A DNA stretch of 64,000 bases from Primorskyibacter aestuariivivens (GCF_028023675.1 NZ_JAQIOZ010000020.1:25917-89916); one strand, 5' to 3'. Positions 9,254 through 18,890 are shown, numbered from the stretch's first letter. Numbers and translations are program-made. Notes: generated by a model from the sequence alone, not told the origin.

Positions 9254-10543
9254 TTGACTCAATTCGACATGATGGGCCTGCCCAAACATCTGCAGACCCG
9301 CCTGGCCGCCATGGGCCTGACTGAACCCACTCCGATCCAGAGCCGCGCCATCCCGGTTGCGCTTGACGGGCGCGACGTGATGGGCCTGGCCCAGACCGGC
9401 ACCGGCAAGACCGCGGCCTTTGGCCTGCCGCTCATGGCGCAGCTTCTGCAATACGGCAAGAAGCCCGAGCCCAAGACCATCCGCGCGCTTGTTCTGGCCC
9501 CTACACGGGAGCTGGCCAAGCAGATCACCGAGACCATGCGCGCACTGGCCGAAGGCACAGCGATCAAGACCGGCATGGTCGTCGGCGGCCAATCCATCAA
9601 CGCCCAGATCAACCGCCTGTCGCGCGGCACCGACCTTTTGGTGGCCACGCCCGGCCGTCTCATCGACCTGATGGACCGCCGCGCGCTGACGCTTGAGGAG
9701 ACCGCCTTTCTGGTGCTGGACGAGGCCGACCAGATGCTGGACCTTGGCTTTATCCACGCGCTGCGCCGCATCTCGGAAATGGTACCGGCGGATCGCCAGA
9801 CCATGCTGTTCTCGGCCACCATGCCGAAACAGATGAACGAGATCGCGCAATCCTACCTGCGCAATCCCCAGCGGATCGAGGTCACGCCTCCGGGCAAAGT
9901 GGCCGACAAGATCACGCAGGCCGTGCATTTCGTCCCCAAATCGCACAAGGCAACGCTTCTGGCGGAACTGCTCGACGGGCACCGCGATGAACTGGCGCTG
10001 GTGTTCTGCCGCACGAAACACGGCGCGGAAAAGCTGATGAAGGGGCTCGCGGGACAGGGCTTTGCCGCAACTTCGATCCACGGCAACAAAAGCCAGGGCC
10101 AGCGCGACCGTGCTCTGGCGGCGTTCCGCGCGGGCGACATGCGCGTGCTGGTGGCCACCGATGTGGCCGCGCGTGGCATCGACATCCCTGATGTGCGTCA
10201 TGTCTACAATTTCGACCTGCCCAATGTGGCCGACAACTACGTGCACCGCATTGGTCGGACCGCCCGCGCGGGCCGTGACGGCGCGGCGATTGCGTTCTGC
10301 GCGCCCGAGGAAATGGGCGAGCTGAAAGCCATCCAGAAAGTGATGAAGCTTTCCATCCCGGTGGCCTCCGGTCGCCCGTGGGAGGACATCACCCCGCCCG
10401 AAGGCGGCAACAAGCCCAAGGGTCGTGGTCGTGGTCGCGGCCGTCCGGGCGGCGGTTTCGCTGGCAAACCCGGCGGTAGCGGCAAACCTGCCAATCGTCG
10501 CCGCAAACCCGGTCAAGGGCGCGGCAAACCGCAAGCGGCCTGA
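9254..10543 (+). CDS. DEAD-box ATP-dependent RNA helicase (RhlE-like)
   Basis: Unwinds RNA duplexes with ATP, probably in ribosome assembly or RNA decay. All motifs are present in order: Q motif (GLTEPTPIQ), I (AQTGTGKT), Ia (PTRELA), Ib (TPGR), II (DEAD), III (SAT), V (ATDVAARGID) and VI (HRIGRTARAG). A basic glycine/arginine-rich C-terminal tail (RGRGRGRPGGGF, then lysine-rich) is typical of RhlE. I chose the TTG at 9254, preceded by AAGGAC, giving 429 residues. The longer frame from 9167 adds residues without helicase character, and ATG at 9269 is the alternative. Confidence 0.93.
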   Translation: MTQFDMMGLPKHLQTRLAAMGLTEPTPIQSRAIPVALDGRDVMGLAQTGTGKTAAFGLPLMAQLLQYGKKPEPKTIRALVLAPTRELAKQITETMRALAEGTAIKTGMVVGGQSINAQINRLSRGTDLLVATPGRLIDLMDRRALTLEETAFLVLDEADQMLDLGFIHALRRISEMVPADRQTMLFSATMPKQMNEIAQSYLRNPQRIEVTPPGKVADKITQAVHFVPKSHKATLLAELLDGHRDELALVFCRTKHGAEKLMKGLAGQGFAATSIHGNKSQGQRDRALAAFRAGDMRVLVATDVAARGIDIPDVRHVYNFDLPNVADNYVHRIGRTARAGRDGAAIAFCAPEEMGELKAIQKVMKLSIPVASGRPWEDITPPEGGNKPKGRGRGRGRPGGGFAGKPGGSGKPANRRRKPGQGRGKPQAA

Positions 10544-10564
10544 TCCGAACCGAGTGGCCGAAAT

Positions 10565-10600
10565 CGCCGCGCAGCCAGACATAAAACTGGCTGCGCGGCG
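10565..10600. terminator. Long perfect hairpin after the helicase gene
   Basis: A perfect 14-bp stem (CGCCGCGCAGCCAG with CTGGCTGCGCGGCG) around an 8-base A-rich loop, 22 bases after the helicase stop. There is no T-run, so it may be a Rho-assisted stop or an mRNA-end stabiliser rather than a classical terminator. Confidence 0.5.
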
Positions 10601-10682
10601 CGCCAAACTGGCTGACCCGGCCACTCTGGTCATTCCGGGTCCAAGCGCCTAGATGTGAGCCTCGCATAGCAAGGCCCGTCAG

Positions 10683-12527
10683 ATGACCAGTTCCCAGACC
10701 AATCCCGATCCGTCTCAAACAAATCAGGCCCCCGATGCGGCGCAGATCGCGGCTGAAGAACGCCGGTCGGGATGGCGCACCATTCGTCGGGTGGCCCCCT
10801 ATCTCTGGCCCGAAACGCGCCGCGACCTGCGTGTGCGCGTGGTGCTGGCCATGCTGACGCTGGTGCTGGCCAAGGTCGTGACGATGCTCACGCCGTTTCT
10901 GTATAAATACGCGGTGGACACGCTCTCGGGCGAGGCGTCCGACCTGCTTTTGGGCGCGGTCGGGCTGACCGTCGCCTATGGCATGGCGCGGCTTTTCATG
11001 AACGGCTTCAACCAGTTGCGCGACGCGCTTTTTGCCGCCGTGGCGCAACAGGCGCTGCGCCGTCTGGCGCTCGAGACCTTTACCCATATTCACCGCCTGT
11101 CGCTGCGCTACCACATCACGCGCAAGACCGGCGGGCTGTCCCGGATCATTGAACGGGGCGTCAAGGGCGTGGAATTCCTTCTGCGCTTCCTGCTGTTTTC
11201 GGTGGGGCCTTTGGCGCTGGAACTCATGCTGACGTCGCTGGTGCTCTTTTTGTGGTTCGATGTCTGGTATCTGGCGGTCATCGTGCTGACCATCGCGGCC
11301 TATGTGCAGTTCACCTTCAAGGTCACCGAATGGCGGGTGAAGCTGCGCCGCGAGATGAACAAGCAGGACACCGATGCCAATCAAAAGGCCATCGACAGCC
11401 TGCTCAATTTCGAAACGGTCAAGTATTTCGGGGCCGAGGCGCGCGAGGCGCGGCGCTATGACATCTCCATGGCGGGATATGAGCAAGCCGCGCTCAAGAC
11501 CTCTTATTCCTTGGCCTTCCTGAATTTCGGGCAGGCGCTTCTGATCAATGGCGGGCTGGTCGCGGTGATGGTCATGGCGGCGATGGGCGTGCAGCGCGGG
11601 GAACTGACCGTGGGCGATTTCGTCATGGTCAACGCCTACATGATCCAGATCACCATGCCGCTGAATTTCCTTGGCACCGTCTATCGCGAGATCCGCCAGG
11701 CGCTGGTGGATATGGGCGAGATGTTCGACCTTTTGGAACAACCCGCAGAAGTCACGGACAAGCCCGGTGCAAAAGACATCGACATTCGCGGCGGCGAGGT
11801 CCGGCTGGACAATGTGGCCTTTGGCTATGATCCGGCGCGGCCCATCCTCAAGGGCGTCAGCCTGACCGCAGGTGCGGGGCAGAACGTGGCCATTGTCGGC
11901 CCCTCGGGTTCGGGCAAAAGCACCATCGGGCGGCTCTTGTTCCGGTTCTACGATGTGTCGGGTGGGTCGCTGAGCATTGACGGGCAGGATGTGCGTGACA
12001 TCACCCAGGACAGCCTGCACAAGGCGGTGGGCGTGGTGCCGCAGGACACGGTGCTGTTCAACGATACGATCCGCTACAATATCGAATATGGTCGCGAAGG
12101 CGCGAGCGAGGAAGAGATCATTGAGGCCTCCAAATCGGCGCAGATCCATGACTTCATCACCTCGCTGCCCGAAGGTTATGACACGATGGTGGGCGAGCGC
12201 GGGCTGAAACTCTCTGGCGGTGAAAAACAGCGCGTGGGCATCGCGCGGACCCTGCTCAAGAACCCGCCGATCCTGCTTCTGGACGAGGCGACATCGGCGC
12301 TCGACACCGAAACCGAACAGGAAATTCAGGGCGCGCTGGCCCGCGCGGCCGAGGGGCGCACGGTGCTGATGATCGCGCACCGGCTGTCTACCGTGGCGGA
12401 TGCGGACCTGATCGTGGTGTTGCAGGACGGCGAGATTGTCGAGCGCGGCACGCATTCCGACCTGCTGGCCCGCGACGGACGCTATGCCAGCCTGTGGCGG
12501 CGGCAGCAGGCCGAGGAAGCGGCGTAA
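10683..12527 (+). CDS. Atm1-type ABC exporter (half transporter, fused TMD-NBD)
   Basis: A 614-residue inner-membrane half transporter of the Atm1/HMT1 family. Its bacterial members export glutathione-linked metal or sulfur species; the substrate here is inferred. The N-terminal half carries six membrane helices (YLWPETRRDLRVR at the start). The ATPase half has Walker A GPSGSGKST, signature LSGGEKQRV, Walker B ILLLDEATSALD and the switch histidine in MIAHRLST. The ATG at 10683 gives the family length. An intrinsic terminator (12586-12616) follows. Confidence 0.9.
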   Translation: MTSSQTNPDPSQTNQAPDAAQIAAEERRSGWRTIRRVAPYLWPETRRDLRVRVVLAMLTLVLAKVVTMLTPFLYKYAVDTLSGEASDLLLGAVGLTVAYGMARLFMNGFNQLRDALFAAVAQQALRRLALETFTHIHRLSLRYHITRKTGGLSRIIERGVKGVEFLLRFLLFSVGPLALELMLTSLVLFLWFDVWYLAVIVLTIAAYVQFTFKVTEWRVKLRREMNKQDTDANQKAIDSLLNFETVKYFGAEAREARRYDISMAGYEQAALKTSYSLAFLNFGQALLINGGLVAVMVMAAMGVQRGELTVGDFVMVNAYMIQITMPLNFLGTVYREIRQALVDMGEMFDLLEQPAEVTDKPGAKDIDIRGGEVRLDNVAFGYDPARPILKGVSLTAGAGQNVAIVGPSGSGKSTIGRLLFRFYDVSGGSLSIDGQDVRDITQDSLHKAVGVVPQDTVLFNDTIRYNIEYGREGASEEEIIEASKSAQIHDFITSLPEGYDTMVGERGLKLSGGEKQRVGIARTLLKNPPILLLDEATSALDTETEQEIQGALARAAEGRTVLMIAHRLSTVADADLIVVLQDGEIVERGTHSDLLARDGRYASLWRRQQAEEAA

Positions 12528-12585
12528 TTCCGCGTGTAATGCGCGTCATTAAACAATTTTAGCGCGAATCGTGGTATCCTGCGCG

Positions 12586-12616
12586 CGGGCACCTGATATT
12601 TTTTGCCCGTTTTTTT
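12586..12616 (+). terminator. Intrinsic terminator between atm1-type gene and next gene
   Basis: CGGGCA pairs with TGCCCG across a 12-base loop and is followed by seven Ts. It lies 59 bases after the exporter stop and only 15 bases before the next start codon, whose ribosome binding site (CAGGAGATT) follows directly. It most simply ends the exporter transcript. If a promoter lies upstream of it, it would sit in the leader of the next gene. Confidence 0.6.
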
Positions 12617-12630
12617 GACAGGAGATTACC

Positions 12631-13059
12631 ATGAACAGATTTTCCCTCGCCATCTGCGCGGCGGCGTTTTCCATTGGGTCCGTAGCCCATGCCGACATGA
12701 TCGACGATTTCGGCAGCATCGAAGACAGCGTCAATGACGTGATGCTCGAAGAGATGGAGCGCATCGTCGTCGATCTCAACGAACGTATTCCGATCCTCGA
12801 TTGTGGTTGCCCGCATCTGTGCGAGATGCTGGGCGTTCTCGCCCGCAGCGGGGCCACCGGCGACCGGGCGCAGGGCGGGCTGCTCAAGGCGCTGGTCAAG
12901 GATCAGGCCGGTGGCATCGAAATGGCCATCGACAATGGCGGCAAATTCAATGCCGAGATCATGGGATCGGTGTCGGTCAAGATGGATTATTCCGAGAAAT
13001 TCGACCCCGAGGCCGTGACCGGGTTGCTCAAGAAAGCCGGGCGCGCGGTGCTGCGCTGA
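12631..13059 (+). CDS. Hypothetical secreted protein with CGCPHLC motif
   Basis: A 142-residue protein with a Sec signal peptide (MNRFSLAICAAAFSIGSVA, cleavage after AHA near residue 22). The mature part is acidic and helical (IEDSVNDVMLEEMERIVVDL). It has three closely spaced cysteines in DCGCPHLCEML near residues 57-64. The motif could bind a metal or form disulfides, but I do not recognise the family. A good ribosome binding site (CAGGAGATT) supports the ATG at 12631. No operon partner is evident, and the next gene also encodes a small secreted protein. Confidence 0.7.
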   Translation: MNRFSLAICAAAFSIGSVAHADMIDDFGSIEDSVNDVMLEEMERIVVDLNERIPILDCGCPHLCEMLGVLARSGATGDRAQGGLLKALVKDQAGGIEMAIDNGGKFNAEIMGSVSVKMDYSEKFDPEAVTGLLKKAGRAVLR

Positions 13060-13169
13060 CATGACAAACGCCTTGCGCGGCTCACGTCCGCGCGAGGCCC
13101 ACTTGCGCCGACCCGCGGCCCATGTGTTATCCTCGGACCTGGCAGGGGCCTGCCAATTCGAGGATTGTC

Positions 13170-13583
13170 ATGTTGAAATTCTTTCCCATCGCGCTCATTG
13201 CTCTGGGCATCTCCGCCGCCGCGGCACAGGCGACCGACCGCTATGTCGACGGGCCAAGCTTTCCCTGTGGCGGGCGGCTGACCCCGTCCGAACACGCGAT
13301 CTGCCATGATGCCTATCTGTCCGAACTGGATCGCACCATGGCGCGTCATTATTATATCAAACGCGATCTGTCCGGTCACCGCGCGCGCAAGGCGCTGCAA
13401 AGCGATCAGAAGCTCTGGCTGCGCTGGCGCGATACCTGTGGGGCCGGGGTCGGCTGTCTGGCGCGGCGTTATGAACAGCGTATTCTCGACCTCGTGCCAC
13501 GCGACCGGCTGCCGCCGGGCTTTGGCTGTGGCGGGGCGGGGCGGTTGACCGGGAGGCATATGTTGTTGCCGCCCAAAGGGTGA
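13170..13583 (+). CDS. Small secreted cysteine-rich protein, LprI/DUF1311-like
   Basis: A 137-residue protein with a signal peptide (MLKFFPIALIALGISAAAAQA). The mature part follows the LprI/DUF1311 pattern: FPCGGRLTPSEHAIC, then LSELDRTMARHYY, then DQKLWLRWRDTC and GCLARRYEQRI. In that family paired cysteines and helices form a small helical bundle, and some members inhibit lysozyme. That activity is only a possibility here. I chose the ATG at 13170 after CGAGGA; the extra upstream residues are not signal-like. It lies between another secreted protein and a cell-wall amidase, so a cell-envelope role is plausible. Confidence 0.7.
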   Translation: MLKFFPIALIALGISAAAAQATDRYVDGPSFPCGGRLTPSEHAICHDAYLSELDRTMARHYYIKRDLSGHRARKALQSDQKLWLRWRDTCGAGVGCLARRYEQRILDLVPRDRLPPGFGCGGAGRLTGRHMLLPPKG

Positions 13584-13677
13584 CCGCGGGTGACCGCGAT
13601 TTGATCGCCAAAGCGGATGCAGAGCCAAGCTGGCGCTGCTATACTGGCGGCAGAATCCATAAGCCGAAAAGAGGCAC

Positions 13678-14904
13678 ATGAGCAGTTCCTTCCTCAGAGC
13701 GTTTGCGCTCTTGCTTTGCATTCTGCTGGCACCGGTGGCCCGGGCGCAGACCCAGGAGTTTGGCGCGCTGGCCCGTGTGATCCCCGATGAGACATCGGTG
13801 CGCGACCGGCGCGGCGGCGCGGTTGAGCTGAGCTTTGGGCTGAGCCAGGGGGTGCCATGGCGCGCTTATACGCTGGCCAATCCGGACAGGCTTGTGCTGG
13901 ATTTTCAAGAGGTTGACTGGACCGGCCTCTCACCTGACAACTTCTCGTCCGAGACCATCGCAGCGGTGCAGTTTGGCGTGTTGCGCCCCGGCTGGTCGCG
14001 CTTTGTGGCCGAGCTGTCCGGCCCGCTGGGCGTGGAGACCGCGGCGCTCTTCGTGTCCCCCGAAACTGCTGCCGCGCGGCTTGAGATCCGTTTGGAAGAG
14101 CTTGACCGCGCGACGTTCAACGCCCGGACCGGGGCCGCGCCCGATGCGCGCTGGGTCCTGCCCGAACCGGGGATGCGCGCCGCGCCGCAAGCCGGGCGCG
14201 ACCGGCTGGTTGTCATGCTTGATCCGGGTCACGGCGGTATTGATCCCGGTGCCATCCGCCACGGCCAGTCCGAGGCCGACCTGATCCTGCAACTGGCCTT
14301 TGATATCGAAGAGGCGCTGCTGCGCGCGGGGGGGATCGACGTGGTCATGACCCGGCGTGATGATGTCTTTGTCTCGCTTGAGGGCCGCGTGGCCATGGCG
14401 CGCGACAGTGGCGCGCATCTGTTCATCTCGCTGCACGCCGATGCGCTTCAGGAGGGCGTGGCGCATGGGGCCAGCGTCTACACTCTGTCCGAGACCGCCA
14501 CCGACGAAGCGACCGCTGCGCTGGCCGAACGTCATGAGCGCAGCGACCTGCTGGCGGGCATTGACCTGAGCGGGTCGGACGATGTGGTGGCGCAGGTGCT
14601 GATGGATCTGGCGCGGCAGGACAACGCGCCGCGCTCGACCATGCTGGCCAAGGCGCTGATCGGCGGGATCGAGACCGAGGTCGGCCATGTCCACAAACGC
14701 CCGCTGCGCTCCGCCGGATTTTCGGTGCTGAAAGCGCCCGATATCCCGTCCGTGCTGGTCGAGGCCGGGTTCCTGTCTACCGATGAGGACCTGAAGAACC
14801 TTCAGGACCCCGGTTGGCGCGCCTCCATGGCACGTGGCATTCGCGACGGCATCCTGGCCTGGAGCTTGGCTGATGCAGCCGTCGCGCCGCTGAGGCGGAA
14901 ATGA
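13678..14904 (+). CDS. amiC: N-acetylmuramoyl-L-alanine amidase with AMIN domain (AmiC-type)
   Basis: Periplasmic hydrolase that cuts the amide bond between N-acetylmuramic acid and the stem peptide, needed for daughter-cell separation. The 408-residue product has a signal peptide (cleavage after ARA near residue 23). An AMIN localisation domain spans about 35-130 and an Amidase_3 zinc domain about 175-395. Zinc and catalytic segments are LDPGHGGIDPGA near 180, the FISLHAD motif, and VEAGFLS near the C-terminus. The ATG follows AAAAGAGGC. PBP1A follows after about 110 bases under its own promoter. Confidence 0.92.
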   Translation: MSSSFLRAFALLLCILLAPVARAQTQEFGALARVIPDETSVRDRRGGAVELSFGLSQGVPWRAYTLANPDRLVLDFQEVDWTGLSPDNFSSETIAAVQFGVLRPGWSRFVAELSGPLGVETAALFVSPETAAARLEIRLEELDRATFNARTGAAPDARWVLPEPGMRAAPQAGRDRLVVMLDPGHGGIDPGAIRHGQSEADLILQLAFDIEEALLRAGGIDVVMTRRDDVFVSLEGRVAMARDSGAHLFISLHADALQEGVAHGASVYTLSETATDEATAALAERHERSDLLAGIDLSGSDDVVAQVLMDLARQDNAPRSTMLAKALIGGIETEVGHVHKRPLRSAGFSVLKAPDIPSVLVEAGFLSTDEDLKNLQDPGWRASMARGIRDGILAWSLADAAVAPLRRK

Positions 14905-14960
14905 TGGGCAAGCTGCGACGCCATGGGCTGAAAACAGCCCAAGATGACAGGTCTTGTGTT

Positions 14961-14989
14961 TTGACGCGGGCGACCCCCGGTCTTATATA
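14961..14989 (+). promoter_or_regulatory. Sigma-70-type promoter for the PBP1A gene
   Basis: TTGACG, a 17-base spacer, then TATATA. This is close to the housekeeping consensus, about 26 bases before the start codon. A GGGCTG-aaaa-CAGCCC hairpin lies just upstream (14925-14940) and may mark the end of the amidase transcript. Confidence 0.65.
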
Positions 14990-15014
14990 GAGCGCCTAAC
15001 CAGAGGAGCCCTGC

Positions 15015-17531
15015 GTGCTACGGTTCATCCTTTCTTTCTTCGGCGGTATCTTCACGCTTGTGACCATGGGGCTTGGCGTCGTGGCGCTGTCCATTGGGGC
15101 CGTGTTCTGGATCTATGGCCAGGACCTGCCCAGTCACGAATCCCTGTCGCAATACAAACCGCCGACGATCAGCCGAATCTATTCCACCGAAGGGCGCATC
15201 ATCGACGAATTTGCCAAGGAACGGCGCCTTTTCACCCCGGCCGATGAGATCCCCGATCTGGTCAAGCACGCCTTTATTTCGGCCGAGGACAAGAATTTCT
15301 ATTCCCATGCGGGGTATGACGCGCGCGGCATCATCGCCGCCGCAGTGGAGGCCGTGCAGTCGCGCGGGCGCAATGTGCGCGGCGCCTCGACCATCACGCA
15401 GCAGGTCATGAAGAACTTCTTGCTCTCCGGCGACCGGCGGGTCGAGCGCAAGATCAAGGAGATCATCCTCGCCACGCGGCTTGAGGAGAGCCTGCCAAAG
15501 GACCGCATTCTGGAGCTGTACCTGAACGAGATTTTCCTCGGTCAGAACTCCTATGGCGTGGCCGCTGCGGCCCAGACCTATTTCAACAAGACTTTGGGTC
15601 AGCTCGAACCGCATGAAGCGGCGTTCCTTGCCTCGCTGCCCAAAGCTCCGTCCGATTATCACCCGGTGCGGCGCAAGGAGCGGCTCTTGCAGCGCCGCAA
15701 CTTCGTTCTCAAGGAGATGATGGAGAACGGCTATATCTCCAACGCCGTCTATGCACAGGAAGTGGCCCAGCCGCTGCGCTCGGTGCAGAATGGCGATTTT
15801 GAGAGCTTCAAGACCGCGCTGCCGCCGCGCGACTATTTCACCGATGAAATCCGCCGCCAGCTGTCCGAGGATTTTGGCGAGGGTGAGTTCTTTTCCGGCG
15901 GTCTGACAGTGCGTGCCACCATCGACCCCGAGATGCAGGTGATCGCGGCCCATGCGCTGCAAAAACAGCTTGAGGATTATGACCGGGGGCTGGGCGCATG
16001 GCGCGGCACCGGCAAGAAGATCGATGCGGGCAAGCTGGACAACTGGCAAGAGGAGCTGGCCAATGTGAAAGTCGCCCGCGACATCACGCTGGATAGCCAG
16101 TGGTATCCCGCCGTGGTGCTGGAGGTGCAGGATCAGTCACTGCGGCTGGGCATCGAAGATGTGGACCCCAACGAGAACGCCCCGCATGTGGTGCCGCGCA
16201 AGGACATTGCCTGGATCAAGGGCGATTTCTTTGACAATTTCGAACCCGGCGACGTTGTGCATGTGCGCAAAATGACCGAGGGCGACAATGGCGAGGGCGC
16301 GTTCATCCGCTGGACCCTGCGTCAGGTGCCCGAGGTGCAGGGCGGGTTCATGGCGATGGACGTCAATACCGGCCGTGTGATCGCGATGCAGGGCGGGTTC
16401 TCCTATCAGAACTCAGTCTTCAACCGCGCGACACAGGCCCAGCGTCAGCCCGGCTCGTCCTTCAAACCCTTTGTCTATGCCTCGGCGTTGGACAGCGGCT
16501 ATACCCCCGCGACCATCGTGATCGACGCACCCATTGAGATCGACACACCCCAGGGCGTCTGGCGGCCCAAGAACGCGTCGAACCAGTTCTATGGCCCGAC
16601 ACCGCTGCGCACCGGGATTGAACGGTCGCGGAACCTCATGACCGTGCGTCTGGCACAAGAGGTCAGCATGGAGGTGGTCGGCTCCTACGCGGAACGCTTT
16701 GGGGTCTATGATTACCTCAACCCTGTGCTGGCCAATTCGCTGGGTTCTCAGGAAACCACGCTTTTCAAGATGGTTGCGGCCTATGCGATGTTTGCCAATG
16801 GCGGCGAACGTGTGGAACCCACGCTTGTTGACCGTGTGCAGGACCGCTACGGCAAGACGGTCTACCGTCATGACCCGCGCGACTGCACCGATTGCGACGA
16901 TCCCACCATTGCCGAGACCCGCAGCCCCCGTATCGTGTCCGACCGCGAACGGGTGATGGATGCGGTGACCGCCTATCAGCTCACCTCGATGATGAGAGGG
17001 GTGGTGGACCGCGGCACCGCTTCGCGCCATGTGAACCTTCCGGTGCCTACGGCTGGCAAGACCGGCACCACCAACGACGCCAAGGATGTGTGGTTCGTGG
17101 GCTTCACCTCGAATATCGTCGCGGGCTGCTATATCGGCTATGACCGCCCGCGCTCCTTGGGGCGCGGCGCGTCGGGTGGCGGGTTCTGTGGCCCGGTGTT
17201 CCAGCGCTTCATGAGTGAGGCGATCAAGAGCTATGGCGGCGGCAAATTCCGCGTGCCGGAGAATTGCGAATTCATCAAGATCGACCGTTTCTCGGGCGCG
17301 CGCCTGTCTCCGGATGCAAGTGGCGACAACGTGGTCACCGAATGTTTCCGCGAGGGCGAAGAGCCGGTGTTCGGCATCATGTTCGACGGTGGTTTTGCGA
17401 TGGGGTCCAACTTTGACCTGATCGTGCCGGACGGGCAGGGGCCCAAACAGGTCACCACCTCGACCGGCAAAAAGGCCATCGTTGGCCCCAAAGCCAGCTT
17501 TGGCACGCTTAGCTCGGGCGGGCTGTACTGA
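15015..17531 (+). CDS. mrcA: Penicillin-binding protein 1A (bifunctional PBP)
   Basis: Class A peptidoglycan synthase anchored in the inner membrane, with glycosyltransferase and transpeptidase activities. The 838-residue product has one N-terminal membrane helix and a GT51 domain (AEDKNFYSHAGYD near residue 88, then STITQQVMKN and LNEIFLGQNSYG). An inserted OB-like domain follows, then a transpeptidase domain with the active-site SSFK near 480, SRN (ERSRNLM) and KTG (AGKTGTTNDAKD near 680). It starts with GTG at 15015 after GAGGAG. Neighbouring amiC fits a cell-wall cluster. Confidence 0.95.
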   Translation: MLRFILSFFGGIFTLVTMGLGVVALSIGAVFWIYGQDLPSHESLSQYKPPTISRIYSTEGRIIDEFAKERRLFTPADEIPDLVKHAFISAEDKNFYSHAGYDARGIIAAAVEAVQSRGRNVRGASTITQQVMKNFLLSGDRRVERKIKEIILATRLEESLPKDRILELYLNEIFLGQNSYGVAAAAQTYFNKTLGQLEPHEAAFLASLPKAPSDYHPVRRKERLLQRRNFVLKEMMENGYISNAVYAQEVAQPLRSVQNGDFESFKTALPPRDYFTDEIRRQLSEDFGEGEFFSGGLTVRATIDPEMQVIAAHALQKQLEDYDRGLGAWRGTGKKIDAGKLDNWQEELANVKVARDITLDSQWYPAVVLEVQDQSLRLGIEDVDPNENAPHVVPRKDIAWIKGDFFDNFEPGDVVHVRKMTEGDNGEGAFIRWTLRQVPEVQGGFMAMDVNTGRVIAMQGGFSYQNSVFNRATQAQRQPGSSFKPFVYASALDSGYTPATIVIDAPIEIDTPQGVWRPKNASNQFYGPTPLRTGIERSRNLMTVRLAQEVSMEVVGSYAERFGVYDYLNPVLANSLGSQETTLFKMVAAYAMFANGGERVEPTLVDRVQDRYGKTVYRHDPRDCTDCDDPTIAETRSPRIVSDRERVMDAVTAYQLTSMMRGVVDRGTASRHVNLPVPTAGKTGTTNDAKDVWFVGFTSNIVAGCYIGYDRPRSLGRGASGGGFCGPVFQRFMSEAIKSYGGGKFRVPENCEFIKIDRFSGARLSPDASGDNVVTECFREGEEPVFGIMFDGGFAMGSNFDLIVPDGQGPKQVTTSTGKKAIVGPKASFGTLSSGGLY

Positions 17532-17711
17532 GACAGGCCAGCGGGGCGCAGGGGTATGGCGGCTTTAAGGGATGGAGCCGACACTGAAGCGAAGAACACA
17601 GGGCCGCGCCCGGCGTTACGCAGATGGGGGGCTTCGCCCCATGCTCGCGTCTTGTTCCCACCCGGCAGGCTTGATATCAGGCAATCCTTACTCTTTGGAG
17701 CCGAATACACC

Positions 17712-18839
17712 ATGCGCGCGGAAATCGAAAACAAAGTCGCCGAGATCGAAAAATCGCTTGAGCTGCTCGCCCAACGGATGGACTACGAAACCGCCCCGCA
17801 TCGGCTTGAGGAATTCAACGCCATGACCGAGAATCCGGATCTGTGGAACGATCCGGACAAGGCGCAGAAACTCATGCGCGACCGGCAGGCGCTGATGGAC
17901 AAGGTGTCGACCTACGAGACGATCAAGCAGGATCTCAGCGACAATATCGAGCTCATTGAACTGGGCGAGATGGAAGAGGACAAAGAGGTCATCGCCGATG
18001 CCGAGGCGGCGATCTCGGCGCTGGCCGTCACCGCCGCCGCGAAAGAGCTTGAGGCGCTGCTCGATGGCGAGGCGGACAGCAACGATACCTTTCTTGAGAT
18101 CAACGCGGGCGCCGGCGGTACTGAGTCCTGTGACTGGGCCTCCATGCTGGCGCGGATGTATGTGCGCTGGGCCGAATCCAAGGGCTACAAGGTCGAGCTG
18201 CAATCCGAGCAATCGGGTGACGAGGCGGGGATCAAATCCGCCGCCTACAAAATCTCGGGCCATAATGCCTATGGCTGGCTGAAATCGGAATCGGGCGTGC
18301 ACCGGCTGGTGCGCATCTCGCCCTACGATTCGGCGGCCAAACGGCATACGTCCTTCTGTTCGGTCTGGGTCTACCCGGTGGTGGACGACAATATCGAGAT
18401 CGAGGTGAACCCGGCCGATATCCGCATCGACACCTACCGGTCCTCCGGCGCTGGCGGCCAGCACGTGAACACCACCGACTCGGCCGTGCGGATCACCCAC
18501 CACCCGACGGGCATCGTGGTGACCAGTTCCGAGAAATCCCAGCACCAGAACCGCGACATTGCCATGAAGGCGCTGAAATCGCGGCTCTATCAGTTGGAAC
18601 TGGACCGGCGCAATGCCGATATCAATGCCGCGCATGAGGCCAAGGGCGATGCGGGCTGGGGCAACCAGATCCGGTCTTACGTGTTGCAGCCCTACCAGAT
18701 GGTCAAGGACTTGCGCACCGGGCACGAGACCTCGGATACCAAGGGCGTGCTCGATGGCGATCTGGACGCGTTCATGGCTGCCACGCTGGCGATGGATGTC
18801 TCGGGCAAGAGCCGCGCCGAGGCGCAGGGCGAGGAGTAG
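17712..18839 (+). CDS. prfB: Peptide chain release factor 2
   Basis: Recognises UGA and UAA in the ribosomal A site and triggers peptide release. The 375-residue product is full length and read in one frame, without the programmed +1 frameshift found in E. coli prfB. The catalytic GGQ is in [10 protein letters not shown]. The codon-recognition tripeptide reads SPY ([15 protein letters not shown]) rather than SPF, a conservative change. I chose the ATG at 17712 after TTTGGAG; the open frame extends upstream without RF2 similarity. The stop codon lies in a palindromic repeat (18838-18890). Confidence 0.95.
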   Translation: MRAEIENKVAEIEKSLELLAQRMDYETAPHRLEEFNAMTENPDLWNDPDKAQKLMRDRQALMDKVSTYETIKQDLSDNIELIELGEMEEDKEVIADAEAAISALAVTAAAKELEALLDGEADSNDTFLEINAGAGGTESCDWASMLARMYVRWAESKGYKVELQSEQSGDEAGIKSAAYKISGHNAYGWLKSESGVHRLVRISPYDSAAKRHTSFCSVWVYPVVDDNIEIEVNPADIRIDTYRSSGAGGQHVNTTDSAVRITHHPTGIVVTSSEKSQHQNRDIAMKALKSRLYQLELDRRNADINAAHEAKGDAGWGNQIRSYVLQPYQMVKDLRTGHETSDTKGVLDGDLDAFMAATLAMDVSGKSRAEAQGEE

Positions 18840-18890
18840 AGCATGTCGCGCAAAAGTGGGAACCGGTTTTGCGCTCCTCGGACATGCTCT
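18838..18890. repeat. Nested palindromic repeat at the prfB 3' end
   Basis: Perfect 10-bp outer arms AGAGCATGTC and GACATGCTCT enclose a second pair, GCGCAAAA and TTTTGCGC, with AGTGGGAACCGG between. The outer arm overlaps the prfB stop codon. The GCGCAAAAGTGGGAACCGG core resembles a short dispersed palindrome known from alphaproteobacterial intergenic DNA. Only one copy is in this window. Confidence 0.65.

Noticed and set aside
10389..12455. A 688-codon open frame on the minus strand opposite the Atm1-type exporter
   Set aside because: Composition is that of an antisense frame (His/Arg/Gln rich), while the plus strand has all ABC motifs.
14925..14940. GGGCTG-aaaa-CAGCCC as an intrinsic terminator of the amidase gene
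   Set aside because: Only six base pairs and no following T-run; noted within the PBP1A promoter entry but not called.
17712..17800. A programmed frameshift in prfB
   Set aside because: RF2 reads in one frame from its ATG with no internal TGA, so none is needed here.
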